This document shows, piece by piece, positions 27,001 through 35,466 of a stretch of 64,000 nt of DNA (position 1 is the first letter of the stretch; each line of letters opens with the position of its first letter). This DNA comes from Acanthaster planci (lineage: Eukaryota > Echinodermata > Asteroidea > Valvatida > Acanthasteridae). A program made the position numbers and the translations under genes. The notes under the pieces were generated by a model. The model was given only the letters and a program-made list of their open reading frames with translations. It was not told the DNA's origin and ran no database searches. The stretch is taken from positions 972,407 through 1,036,406 of the forward strand of contig NW_019091441.1 of the NCBI RefSeq assembly GCF_001949145.1, in the 5' to 3' direction.

Positions 27001-30000
27001 AAGTCGAATAATTCACTTTTTGAATATTTGATTTTTAATTTGATCGAATATCCGGATATTCGGTCGTACGCAGGGGTGATATTTCTCAGGTTTTTAGCTG
27101 ATTTCCACTTTTTTGGTTTTGGATTTTAGCTTTTTTTCTTCACTTGCTGTGTACAAAAGTACAGGAGATTTTCACAGTTAAGCTTTTTTATGCCATTTTC
27201 AGCTATTTTTATCATTGGCCAATTTCACCCTTGTTCATTATAATCACTTTAATAACTTCTCACATCTACGAGTATCTCCAGCCACAATTTAGCAAGATTT
27301 AAGAGATGAAAAATACCTCTTGCCCTGTTGAAGATTTCTATTCCTTTCAAATTGCTTAATGAATATTTATTTTTGAATTGTTGTAAGATGTCAGTCGCTT
27401 TTTATTTGAATCTGCTAAAACAAGCTTCGATAGTGGAAATTTTTTCATTTAAAACGAAAGGAAATTTTCCCTTTTCATAAATTTGGCCTTTGAATATTCA
27501 AATTTGGAAAATAATATTCGAATATTTGATAGCGATCAAATATTCGGATATTCGGCACCGCCCTGTGAGCAGGGGATTGACTTTTTGACTTTCATTTGTC
27601 AAATAGGTGGAGGGCATAGACATGTACGTAGACATGTACATATTAGGGGGTATATTCATTTTATCGTTTGTTCAAAGTAGGGAAATTTCGTGGGTGGAGA
27701 TATGTTGTTTGCTAGTTTGTTTTCTCTATTTTTGCAGTTATTTTACTTGCTTTTTTTTGCATGATTTGCAGCATCTTATTGAGTTTCTGCATGCCAAGGG
27801 AGAAGGGCTAGGCATTGATCAGCTCGTCAAGCCAGCAGTAAGTAGTTTGCACTGCGTAGTCACAATGCAAATTACATGTACATGTATAATCAACTCCAGA
27901 GCCGCTAGGAGTCTGGGAACAGCCCAAATCTACCTTGTTATAATCCAGGCCAGAGAAGCAAAGAAAAATTTTTAAAATCAAGAGAATTAGGACCTGACAA
28001 TTTCCTCTTTACAATTCAGCATTTTGTTATAAGTGTGCTCCTTATATCAACAGCTGACTTTCGTGTCCATGCTTTCCACATTTTCACATGCTGCACCCTG
28101 CAATTTACATTGACATTTGATCATCTGTGCTAATTGAATTAAATCTGTTGGATTGGAGGATATTTAATAATACAAACACTTAATAGTTACTGGTGTGCAA
28201 TAGGAGGAACATTCTCGCAAGGTAAAATCTGGACTTTTCCGTTCCATGATGTGAAGCCGGGTGACATGGAGAGTTCCAGACTTTTTTCACACCTCCCATT
28301 TCACAATTTCAAACTACTCAATATTTGTTTTACAGAAGTGACGCACTGGTCAGAGTCTGCTGCATTGATTAAATCCTTTAAATTAATGTCCGAAATGGAC
28401 GCGATCCTTGGCATACTTGTTGGCATTGCTGGCACGATTTGGTGTGCTTTTCAAGTAGTACAAATGGGGTCACAACTTTCCCAGATTTTGGTCTGCAGTA
28501 TTCTGCTGTTCAAAATCAGTGAGGGACAACTGTCGAGAGGCCGTGAGAACAAGGTTGATCCTAGTGAAAGAGACTAAATGGCAGCAATAATGAAAGTCAT
28601 GCGATTTGAGTTCTACCATTCAAATAACAAGGATCTATATGCCTGTTAAATATGTGCCGTAGGTCATCTTTGTGGAAACGCGCAGCACCAATTTTCAATT
28701 ATTATCATTATAATATGATGTAGCCTTCAGGTACCATATACACAGGGATGGCTGATGGGTTAACCCACCTCGTGTGCCTCAAATCAGCTTCATTTGACAT
28801 TTCAACATATTAATCCTCTATTTGTTTTGTACACACACACCAAGTCCAAGAAGTCTCTAGAGGCAGACCATGTGTTGAACTCAAACTTAGCTGCTGTGCT
28901 TAACTGGCCTGTTGCAACCAACATGCCGAGTTTAGGTTATAACCAAATGCCATAAATACTGACACATGAAAGGCCATTTGAACGGTATCTGTGGGAAATT
29001 TATCGTAACTTCATATTTGTCAAAACTCGGCGTGTATGTCAAACGTTAGCTACTGTATCATGCGTTTGTTAAGAGTTCAAATTTTCAGCGCTGATAACTC
29101 CCTCCACAAGTGGTTACATCGCTTGTCATTGATTCTGTATTTTGCCACATGGTTAACATTTACAGCCTAAGTATGTTTTAAAAATGCACTCAAACACATG
29201 TGGTAATATTTTGCTAGTGTTGGTGGAAAGGCATAATTTCAGTTGTGCATTAACTATTGAAAATTGTCCTTAATGCTTTTTTTGTTTATACAGGAGGTAA
29301 TTCTGAACACGCTTCAGCTGCACAGCCTGTCCAGTAAAATTCTGATCCACCTCTACCGGAAACAGCTGAGTAGAGTAAGTTATCTTGTCCCAAAGGGTGA
29401 TGCTTCACCAAGCCGTGCACCTGCTTGCAGAGTGTGAAATGATGCTTGGACATTGGACATCTCCCAATCATAATTTTATGTCAGTTGTCCCAACAAATGG
29501 TGTATACATTGTTTGTTGCAAGTTTCCCAACAGCACTAATTTTTGTTCCATTTGGGATTCTGTTATGTCCAACTATTTAATAGCCCCCAAAACTTGGATA
29601 AAATGAGGGCACTTGTCTGATTCTTGAAGCCTTGCAAAATGTTGTTAATATTAAAGCTCTGTGGTTGTTATTTTGTTTGATCAGTCAAGCCCACAGTGTC
29701 ATTTTGTTCAGCACTTTCCTCAGTTATTTCCCAGATAGATACAGGTTGCTCAAAGGCAGATCCAAGGGGACAATCCCCACCCATTAGGAGCCAAAATATG
29801 TGAAAAAGATTAGAGAAAGGCAATTTTTGGGCCTTTTTCCTTCCTCCCAAAAGCGTGTAAACAGTATCAAATTGTAGTGTCATCCCTTAGAAACACCATC
29901 AAAGGTAATGCTTGAAAAACTTCAGAGTTTTGGTTGCTGTGTCATTCCATGAGGTTGGGGCACAATTTGTGACGGTGTCCTTGTTACATCCAAAACTGTT

Positions 30001-33000
30001 ACCACCTGTCATCACCTGTAGAGTAGGTTATTTTCTCTGTAAAATAACACACCTCTGTATTCAGCCCTGCTAGATGTATAACAATGTCAATTTGGAATCC
30101 ACATGCAGGGAACTTAGCTGATTATTTTTACGGAGCCCATGTAACAGTTGACACCGTCACAAATTGTGCCCCAACCTCATGGAGTGACCCCCCTCCAAAA
30201 AACATGATTTTTGCCTCCAAAAGTGTTGTTCCTGGGTGTGCCCTTGCTGCTGGTGGTTTTTCAAGCCAAGATATTGATTGCTGTCTCTCCCTCATTACAC
30301 GTGGCGTTATTCATTCGGTCTCTTCACTGACTTGTTCCTATCTGTTGCACTATCATAGTGATAAAGTGCAAGTTTCATTTTTGCAGTTTCCTTTTTATTA
30401 GCAGCAGGTGTTACTGTCACTTGCTATGTGCACTCTGCAATACAGAGACTGATATTGAGAGTAAAAACATATGACGGCAAACAAAACCAGTTGTGGGATT
30501 CGCACAGATCTTTACATACATATATTGTTGAAATAACATGTTGAAGATTATTAGCTATTGATAATCAGTAATGTAAATGGTAATGATAAGAATTGGAAGA
30601 GCTCATTTCAAGGTAATTTATGGAAGGAATGATTTCCAAATCAACGCAGAGGGTAAATTACAATTTATTCTACTACTTCAGCAAATGGTTAAAGGTTTTC
30701 TCCTAGGAGTTTAAAGTTTGATGCTGTTGTCCTTAAGCAAGTCATTTTTCCACAATAGATTGTCTGTGCCTGGAATGCACCAAGTCAAAGTAAAACTGCA
30801 TATTTATTCATTTTTGAGAGCAAAATGGCGTTACTATTCCCCCTTCAATCATACATGTGACTTCGTCTCAAAGAGACTTATGTTACCCTGCGGTCTGTCT
30901 CCCCCCCCTTCAGGAAGCTGAAGTCGAAGCAGGCTTGTCAGACCCTCTTCCTACGGAAGTCCTGCAGACCATGTATCAAGCACTTCACAAACAGCGCAAG
31001 TGCTTCACTGGACACCACATGGTCATGTGGCTCCTGGTGCATTACTTCAAAGCCCAAGGTACACTCCTGGTTGCCGTTTTGAACATGGGGAGATCTAGCA
31101 GTCTTGCTTCAGGATCTCACTTCAAGACAGTCTTGCTCAGACAGTGAAGTTATATGTATTATGTTCCTGAGCCAGAAACTTTTCTGCAATTGTCAGCTTG
31201 TCACTCACCCAAAAGCGAATGCATCTCTAATTTGGTACCCTGACCCAGATCACATGCCTTTCAAAGTCCAAGAAATTTTCGAAAGGTTCTGTACGGTTAA
31301 AGAAAGTAGAACTCAAATGGTAATTACACCAGAGATACGTTCCTTGAAAAATAGCGGATTTTTAGTTGGGAAAGCCTGGATATGTTAATGGTGCAGTCAG
31401 TAGATGTCTCTACCTGGTATGAAACCAAATATTCTGTTGGTGTTCAAGCTCTTTGCTCTGCAGATTGCAATGTATTGATTTCTCAATTCGTTTCCTCCTA
31501 TCATTTATTGTTACAGGTACATGTACAAGTTGTAGTCCTCTTAATAAACCTTTTCAGTGTTTGCAATGCATTATGGGTTTGGATGACAAACAGGCAATGC
31601 TTTTTATGCACAACCCTATGGGGGAAGTGAACCAGTCAGAAATCAATTTAATTTTCGACTAAGTATTTTTTCATGTATCTGCTCATCAACTCACAGATAC
31701 ATGCGTATTATACAAGAAACAGTTTCAAAATAACAGATGTCTGCAAGAAGAAGAAATCACCCNNNNNNNNNNNNNNNNNNNNNNNNNNNNNNNNNNNNNN
31801 NNNNNNNNNNNNNNNNNNNNNNNNNNNNNNNNNNNNNNNNNNNNNNNNNNNNNNNNNNNNNNNNNNNNNNNNNNNNNNNNNNNNNNNNNNNNNNNNNNNN
31901 NNNNNNNNNNNNNNNNNNNNNNNNNNNNNNNNNNNNNNNNNNNNNNNNNNNNNNNNNNNNNNNNNNNNNNNNNNNNNNNNNNNNNNNNNNNNNNNNNNNN
32001 NNNNNNNNTTGCCTTTTTTAAGGGCTTGGTCACCGTGCAGACTGAAAGTGAATGTGACTGGTCAATGTGGGATGAATGAGCTACAACTCGTGATTTTGAT
32101 TGGATGATACAAGAGTATTAATATTGATCTTAGTCAAAGCATGGTCCATGACAAAAACTGGTGTTGCTGGAAGGCATTCTCCAAATGTTCCTTTTCTGCC
32201 GAGGTTTAAACTTCGAAGTTTGTGAATATCATCATCCCAAATCAATAATGCAACTCTGGGTCAGAAGGGATGGCTTAAATTGGGGTATGGAATAAAATCG
32301 AAACAGATTAACATTTTGCAGGTGCACTTCTCCCATAGGATTGTGTATAGAATGCATTGCATGTTTGTCATCCAAACCCATAATGTATTGCAAATGTCAA
32401 AAAGGTTTATTTCCTAATAATGTTTACCTGTATGTAATTTCAGTATGGATTCAAAATGGTCTACTTTTAGTACTCCCAGCAGTTTTCTGCATGCACCCTA
32501 AATTTGAAATTAATACAAAATTTCATCACTCTTTTAATCACAGCATTGTAAGAAGTGTCTCTGTCCCAGTTCATTTCACCTGTGGTGGAAGCAGGAGACC
32601 ACAGTAGCCCCCTACATTTTTCAACTGAGGGGGCATGCCCCTCTCCTCCCCCACTTTTGGCAGGTCCTTTAAAGGGGAAGGCACTATGTCAGGCTTTAGT
32701 ACAAAGAGACTGTCACAGACCAGTGTTATCACAGTGCTTACCACCATTGGCAGGGGCCAGTCTATATGACCAGTGACATTGTGACCATGCTCACTGGATT
32801 TGTCAGTACATTAAAATGACTTACTTGCTTTCAATGTTTTGTTTAACCCCCGAGCAGACCAGCCAGTAAGCAGGAGAATAAAGTACAAACGTAAGGCCCA
32901 AAAGGTGGGACAGAGGCTGCTAGATGTAGGCGTCATTCAGCACATAACTTCCCGTAGCCGCACTGTTACTGGTAAGTCTGTGGTCATACATGTATGTGTA

Positions 33001-34750
33001 CTTTTTGGTAAAATATTCACCCAACTGTTACAATTTTGTTTACTGTATATTTCAAGTCAGCATTTTGGAGGGCCATTCGTGTATAAGGTTTCTCTTATGT
33101 CCTCTGTGTCCATTACTTTGTCCATTTTTTAATGCAAACAATACTTGAAACGTCATAAATTGTTGGAATGTGGGGTCTTTGCACCAGGGGCGTACCTGAG
33201 CTCATTTGAAAAACTTCCCACCAGCCCGTCTCTTCCTTTACTGGTGAGGATGCATTTCTACTTAGGGCAGATTACGTAACTCATTATAATTCCATGCCAT
33301 GTGTAGTGCTTTTGGATTGTTTGTCGGGCGGTGGATCAGTGTTGTGGTTGTACCATCACGAGACTAAGGCATGACTCCAAGCCTGAATTCAAGTCACAAG
33401 CTATTTAAATTTACTCCCATAAAAGCGTTCCTTTGTCATTGTTCACCCTGTTACTGTGACTAGTCTTGTGCACGGTTTTGTGTCTGGTCTTGTGAAAGTT
33501 TGTGTGATGGTCTTGACTACAACACTGCACTTAATGGTGTAAAGTTGTGAACGAGTGAAGTGACAAGTGGGAACAAGCCAATCATAAGCCTTGCAGTCTC
33601 ATCAAGTCACTGACTATCCCAACAAAATTTGACAAAGGCATTCGGTTGTTTTTTCCATTCCCTGCTTACCGTGCCCAGATTTGAGATTTGACTTTGATGT
33701 GATTGCTTTTGATAAAGTAGTAAAAAGGTGCAGAAGGCTAGTGAACCATTTTATATATGAGGCATGTCAAACCGTCTCTATTTCTAAAAGGCCCATGTGA
33801 AAGTGTTTTAAGTTGTTGATTTTCTCTTCCATGCACCCATAGATATATGCCATGATGACCTGGCCGGGTTCTCATCTGATACCAGCGTGACAGATTCCAC
33901 CCCCTACCCAGTGGTCACAATTGACAGTGTCCCCAAGACCTCCATCAGGCGTCGCAGCCAAGACCTGGGCAATGATAGCTCTGAGGACAGCCTAGAAGTC
34001 TCGGCGATGCAGGAGCGCCCCAGGCGCACCAAGAGGAGGATCTCTGACTTCTATTCCGAGGAGATGGAATCCAGCGATGAGAGCTCCTCCTCAAAGTCAG
34101 GGCAGAAAGGTGGGAGGACAATTGTGCTGAAGGCTGAGGTTCATGTGTCTGCGACAGCCGACTCGGATGAAGTCCCAGGAGTTGGCCAGAAGGATGCCTC
34201 TGCCTCTCAAAGCCAGCTGTCTCATCAAGACGTGACAAGACAAGCCAGCTCGGGTGAGGAGAGTCCAAGACGGACTCCACCGCCCGAGTCCCAACCCAAG
34301 ATGTCTTTTTCAAGGAAGTTCCTGAGGGGTGCCTTCTCCAGCAGCCATGCTCCATCGTCTCCCTCTTCTTCCTCCTCTGCCAGTAAGCAAGAATCCTCCA
34401 CCATGCCCTCCAGGCATGCCAAGCAGCCCGAGTCACGGCAACTGTTCTCCGCAGACACTCAACACTTCTACTATTTCCGCGATGTGGATGACCCGCTCCT
34501 CTACAGCCTGTCCATGGACTCCACCAGGTCAGGTTCACCCCTGGAAGACAGGGAGCAATCCCGCACAGGGAAGCCATCCCGAAAGCCCTATCCACACTGG
34601 AAGCATCCCTTGGCCAATGCCGATTATCTCCTAGGGATCCTCCTTTGCAGGCGAAGACGCAGCAGCACAGCCAAAGAATTCACTCGCTCTGTTCCCAACA
34701 AATTTTGGGAGGAAGACAGCAATTCTCCCTGTTGTAGCTGTTTCACCTAA
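36..34750 (+). CDS. Munc13-like (MUN/MHD2) and DEP domain protein, 5'-partial, 21 exons
   Basis: Joining the exons below keeps one open frame throughout and gives 1434 residues to the TAA at 34748-34750: 36-150, 963-1062, 2615-2715, 4344-4436, 6859-6932, 7363-7459, 16554-16642, 17406-17511, 18605-18766, 20776-20893, 21573-22750, 23052-23150, 23986-24129, 24725-24797, 25556-25728, 25824-26093, 27772-27837, 29294-29374, 30914-31058, 32858-32971 and 33843-34750. Every junction is AG/GT and the phases match at each join. The first exon begins in mid-codon, so the start lies left of the window. Residues FLHAKGEGL in the exon at 27772 resemble the YFHAGGNGL-type core of the Munc13 MHD2 region, and CVRINN in the exon at 24725 resembles the conserved C.xLNN of MUN domains. 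The exons at 30914 and 32858 form a DEP domain. By analogy with Munc13/BAIAP3 proteins a role in membrane trafficking or vesicle tethering is inferred, not shown. I do not recognise a named vertebrate orthologue with this order of domains. Exon edges may be off by a few bases. Confidence 0.85.
1063..2614. other. Intron of the MUN/DEP gene
   Basis: Apart from the 59-base foldback element at 2425-2483 I see nothing here. The same is true of most other introns of this gene over 300 bases (2716-4343 apart from the minisatellite, 17512-18604, 24130-24724, 24798-25555, 27838-29293, 32972-33842). Confidence 0.6.
2425..2483. repeat. Short foldback element with TTAACCCTAACCC ends, copy 1
   Basis: A 59-base palindrome: the left arm (TTAACCCTAACCCTCCTCAA) pairs with the right arm with about two mismatches around a loop near TTCACCTGTT. 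It lies in an intron. The same-length copy is at 6574-6632. Confidence 0.75.
4195..4282. repeat. Minisatellite, 22-bp unit, four perfect copies
   Basis: Four identical 22-base units starting GTGGTCATGACATCAG at 4195, 4217, 4239 and 4261. The array ends about 60 bases before the acceptor of exon 4344-4436. Each unit contains the palindromes TCATGA and AGATCT. Confidence 0.95.
5287..5511 (+). other. Possible alternative terminal exon (intronic polyadenylation isoform)
   Basis: After a pyrimidine-rich acceptor ending TTTTAG at 5281-5286, the frame that continues exon 4344-4436 stays open for 74 codons to a TGA at 5509-5511. An AATAAA lies at 5597-5602, 86 bases after the stop. The peptide (KVTDVTGEFYVEPDRF and onward) has a protein-like composition. 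It has no donor of the phase needed to join the next exon at 6859, so it would end the protein early. An isoform truncated before the MUN and DEP parts is the simplest reading; chance opening is the alternative. Confidence 0.4.
6574..6632. repeat. Short foldback element with TTAACCCTAACCC ends, copy 2
   Basis: Also 59 bases, differing from copy 1 at only a few positions and mostly in ways that keep or improve arm pairing. Located in another intron of the same gene. The arms look telomere-like but are too short and inverted to be a telomere remnant. Confidence 0.75.
7680..8582. repeat. Segmental duplication, copy A (next to GPCR copy 1)
   Basis: This block matches 10964-11855 in the same orientation. 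The core, about 8120-8500 against 11410-11790, is nearly identical, with only a few differences visible over almost 400 bases; the outer parts are diverged but alignable. It lies just downstream (3' side) of GPCR copy 1. Confidence 0.85.
8761..9735 (-). CDS. Orphan class A (rhodopsin-type) GPCR, intronless, copy 1
   Basis: A single open frame of 324 residues reads from ATG at 9735 to TGA at 8761. Seven hydrophobic segments are visible. The N-terminus is short with the sequon NNSS. Class A marks seen are N34 in TM1, D62 in TM2, DRY at 111-113 followed by NPMQY, W139 in TM4, P187 in TM5 and TWVP at 256-259 in TM6. The NPxxY of TM7 is replaced (LFLTY at 297-301), and there is no Cys at the usual TM3 start for the extracellular disulfide. 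The third intracellular loop carries QQRKIEAERIN, shared with copy 2. The gene sits in an intron of the MUN/DEP gene, on the opposite strand. Ligand unknown; a lineage-specific chemoreceptor-like expansion is plausible. Confidence 0.9.
   Translation of the reverse strand: MELNNSSSNDGSLTLSVGLRASLSAICIIICLINLWVILSVAIYHKLRNHSNYFLISLYINDCLTCLVTAVTISLTDEMLLINKPLVLLLFALMVAAFTGYFLNSTIIAADRYFKTANPMQYVRLMSNKLCVCIILVAWGISLVYGVGLFFGSLEMFKQGSIPIADIFNNHTFLMLLAILMDTVLIPCMVLITVSVIRLVIIARNQQRKIEAERINLEHLTTNNPGSLNNQRRPQNARPSKSTWYSCIYCSTIIITWVPSVILLNLISFQVITTEQAWIFTYICGCISMLQMVAGALFLTYTQKDHRLVLRNACKAVINLLVCD
9763..9842. repeat. Tandem duplication of 40 bp upstream of GPCR copy 1
   Basis: Two adjacent 40-base copies beginning GTCATAAAC differ at one base. 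They start about 30 bases upstream of the GPCR copy 1 start codon (which is on the - strand), so they fall in its 5' untranslated or promoter region. Confidence 0.85.
10740..10945. repeat. Duplicated noncoding segment, copy 1
   Basis: About 200 bases match 11868-12055 in direct orientation, including a shared stretch through AGCGACTTCAATAATGCATG and a following T-run. This is a second, smaller duplication layered on the GPCR-linked one. Confidence 0.7.
10964..11855. repeat. Segmental duplication, copy B (between the GPCR genes)
   Basis: Second copy of the block at 7680-8582. It lies on the 3' side of GPCR copy 2, as copy A does for copy 1, so the original unit probably contained block plus GPCR. 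The spacing of the blocks is about 3.3 kb and that of the genes about 4.2 kb; the difference is taken up by extra sequence after copy B (see 11868-12060). Confidence 0.85.
11868..12055. repeat. Duplicated noncoding segment, copy 2
   Basis: Direct-orientation partner of 10740-10945, more diverged at its left part and almost identical over the last 60 bases. Confidence 0.7.
12923..13906 (-). CDS. Orphan class A (rhodopsin-type) GPCR, intronless, copy 2
   Basis: The frame is open from an ATG at 13951, but I prefer the ATG at 13906, which gives 327 residues and an N-terminus (MEKNNSF) that lines up with copy 1 (MELNNSS). DRY is at 114-116 followed by KIAKPMQY, W at 142, AWVP at 260-263. TM2 has Glu instead of the conserved Asp (FVGELI), TM1 lacks the conserved Asn, TM7 has VFLAY instead of NPxxY, and the TM3 disulfide Cys is missing. 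QQRKIEVERIN in the third loop is shared with copy 1. By eye identity to copy 1 is roughly 40 percent. No stops or frameshifts, so it appears intact. It is nested antisense in the same intron. Confidence 0.9.
   Translation of the reverse strand: MEKNNSFTTEASLTSTLALPMTVTVILTVLGTTACLFYLWLIFSIILSRPLRNHSNFFMASLFVGELIVILLHLTELNLNSNVYLPKILVLLLANLLNACACGYFLGSAVVAADRYYKIAKPMQYVQLMSNKVCACVVILTWGLVTVTLIGSFAADVLNSDANFLSIYDVFMSKAFLRRTVILMDVFGAPSLLIIAAFVVALARIAQKQQRKIEVERINIGNVAGDRQPAVANEAVGPRRRHSHKLVWYFCTYFATIIIAWVPNTLFMNLITLGLVSITQGTFLAMYVLNGTAIMQMALGAVFLAYVQSEHRLVLCNAWQAIIKMKC
19208..20384. repeat. Dispersed copies of a GCGTAAYRGACATGACA motif
   Basis: Direct copies start near 19208, 19384, 19571, 19924 and 20365; two inverted copies lie back to back at 20193-20213 and 20215-20234. 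The first spacings are 176, 187 and 353 (about twice 177) bases. The region between is AT-rich and non-coding, in the intron before exon 20776. It may be a decayed tandem repeat or a nonautonomous transposon with internal repeats. Confidence 0.55.
21035..21104. repeat. Related foldback element, diverged
   Basis: Begins CAACCCTAACCCCCCAGAG and ends TAAATAGGGTTAAC, with GAGGATTGAGG inside as in the 59-base elements. The arms pair over the outer bases only. Probably an older or different member of the same family. Confidence 0.45.
21573..22750 (+). other. Large Ser/Thr/Pro-rich exon of the MUN/DEP gene
   Basis: This 1178-bp exon (phase 1 in, phase 0 out) is by far the longest internal exon. Its first roughly 290 codons are low-complexity, rich in Ser, Thr, Pro, Asp and Glu, with short degenerate repeats of the type PGPEIGPSTDSSPGSE, as in a disordered, phosphorylated linker. 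The last roughly 90 codons are ordered and hydrophobic (VDVMFMTQRIIGFMQKLIG, then FSIRSFFVRVATMKTELKEV) and lead into the helical exons at 23052 and 23986. The insert therefore sits just before or inside the helical MUN-like part. Confidence 0.8.
23494..23734. mobile_element. MITE-like foldback element, copy 1
   Basis: A 241-base element with imperfect terminal inverted repeats of roughly 50 bases beginning GTCATTCCATGAGGTTGGGG. It has no coding capacity. A 248-base copy is at 29941-30188. Target-site duplications are not obvious. It lies in the intron between exons 23052-23150 and 23986-24129. Confidence 0.75.
27003..27566. repeat. AT-rich repeat with GAATATTCGGATATTCGG motif
   Basis: The palindrome-rich motif around ATATTCGGATATTCGGC occurs at both ends (about 27040-27065 and 27525-27560) in the same orientation, with AT-rich sequence between. 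The right part, 27467-27562, is closely related to 35356-35466. Probably a transposable-element fragment in the intron after exon 25824-26093. Confidence 0.55.
29941..30188. mobile_element. MITE-like foldback element, copy 2
   Basis: Same terminal inverted repeats as 23494-23734 (GTCATTCCATGAGGTTGGGG and its complement at the right end, one mismatch) and similar interior. In the intron between exons 29294-29374 and 30914-31058. Two copies in one gene point to a repeated family. Confidence 0.75.
31541..32414. mobile_element. Inverted-repeat element spanning the assembly gap, copy 1
   Basis: The left arm (31541-31635, with AATGCATTATGGGTTTGG) is the reverse complement of 32326-32414 at roughly 80-85 percent by eye. 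The interior is non-coding and broken by the gap. A diverged copy is at 41858-42421. It lies in the intron between the two DEP exons. Likely a nonautonomous DNA transposon. Confidence 0.6.
31763..32008. other. Assembly gap of 246 N
   Basis: All bases are N. It lies between inverted repeat arms, a typical cause of failed assembly. No exon of the surrounding gene is needed here to keep the frame. Confidence 1.
33843..34750 (+). other. Last coding exon of the MUN/DEP gene, Ser-rich tail with terminal Cys cluster
   Basis: The exon encodes 302 residues after the DEP domain. It has a basic cluster RPRRTKRRISDFYSEE, acidic Ser runs (SSDESSSSKSG), a Ser stretch near residue 165 of the exon, a basic patch CRRRRSSTAKEF, and ends in SPCCSCFT before TAA. 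The terminal cysteines are not a CaaX box but could be palmitoylated, which would fit a membrane-associated protein. The tail looks disordered and phosphorylatable. The base composition is clearly more GC-rich than the surrounding introns. Confidence 0.8.
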
Positions 34751-35355
34751 TCTTTTACGCATTTGCAGCCTGTCTTCCTTAGACATGAAGTCCTTGACCA
34801 GTCAAGTTATTAGCCTTTCAGAAGAATGGCCGACACAATAAGAGGAAGCTATTTGAAGTGGGTAAATTTGGAGCAAATACAAAAGATTTTACCCTAACCA
34901 AATAGCGCCCTCCTATTGTGTCCACCATAGCTCTAAAAGGCTAATGGCAAGCCCAGTGTAACTTTCAAGACTGTGTGCTAAGTAGAGGAATTCTCTTAAA
35001 ACTAATGTGCCTCTGGCAAACCACCTCACTTTTGCCAGTTCCGTAATATCTGCTCCAGGTCAAACAATTCCATTTAGTTGGAAAACAGTTTACCTTCACA
35101 TACATCCAAGTGGGGAGCTGGTAGCCACCACAGATGTTTATAACAAATAGACAACCCAAATGACCAAAGTTCAGTTGTGAAATGCTCTGTAATCTCCATG
35201 AATTTATCTGGTACCTCATGTGAACTTTGGAAATTTTGGTATGGGATATATATGTGTATAGGCAGTTATATATGCAGTTTAAACATTTTGTAGAAGCCAT
35301 TCCTCTGTTTTCCAATAGGTTTGTTGGCCTTATACATTTATAATAAGAGTAATAA

Positions 35356-35466
35356 TAATTTCCCCTTTCATGAATTTTGCATTTGAATATTCAAATTTGG
35401 AAAATAATACTTGAATATTCAATAATTGATCGAATATTCGGATATTTGCATATTCGGCACAGGCCT
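35356..35466. repeat. Second copy of the ATATTCGG repeat
   Basis: Aligns with 27467-27562 over about 100 bases, sharing TTTGAATATTCAAATTTGG, GGAAAATAATA and the terminal GAATATTCGGATAT. Lies in the presumed 3' region of the MUN/DEP gene. Confidence 0.65.

Larger units (their letters stand above)
23052..29374 (+). other. MUN/MHD2-like region of the MUN/DEP gene
   Basis: Seven exons (23052-23150, 23986-24129, 24725-24797, 25556-25728, 25824-26093, 27772-27837, 29294-29374) encode mostly helical sequence. Landmarks are ITRQ followed by MCVRINNTWSILCLLPKL, a Leu-rich block with RLFMQRLWLCLVGDFEREVEG, HLIEFLHAKGEGLGIDQL, and ILNTLQLHSLSSKILIHLYR. The last two match the order of the MHD2 core in Munc13 proteins (FHAGG.GL, then a Leu-rich helix ending with I..F/Y). 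In Munc13 this is followed by a C2B domain; here a DEP domain follows. A profile search would be needed to confirm the family. Confidence 0.6.
30914..32971 (+). other. DEP domain exons of the MUN/DEP gene
   Basis: Exon 30914-31058 encodes LHKQRKCFTGHHMVMWLLVH and exon 32858-32971 encodes KAQKVGQRLLDVGVIQHIT. Together these follow the DEP pattern: a basic, Cys/Phe-containing start, FTG..(M/L)V.WLL, then a (G/A).(K/Q)LL..G.I.H(V/I) helix and strand. DEP domains bind membranes or GPCR and G-protein partners, so a membrane-targeting role is likely. The two exons meet in phase 1 (GAC codon). The intron between them contains the assembly gap but no coding sequence appears to be lost, because the frame and the domain pattern continue cleanly. 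Confidence 0.75.

Noticed and set aside
31673-32107. Open frames running through the N gap
   Set aside because: They exist only because N codons are read as non-stop.
33320-33420. Second tRNA-derived SINE
   Set aside because: GAATTCAAGTC resembles a weak B box after a possible A box, but the match is too poor and no tail is seen.
33945-34595. 216-codon open frame on the - strand
   Set aside because: Antisense shadow of the GC-rich last exon of the MUN/DEP gene; Trp/Arg/Ser-rich composition without domain.
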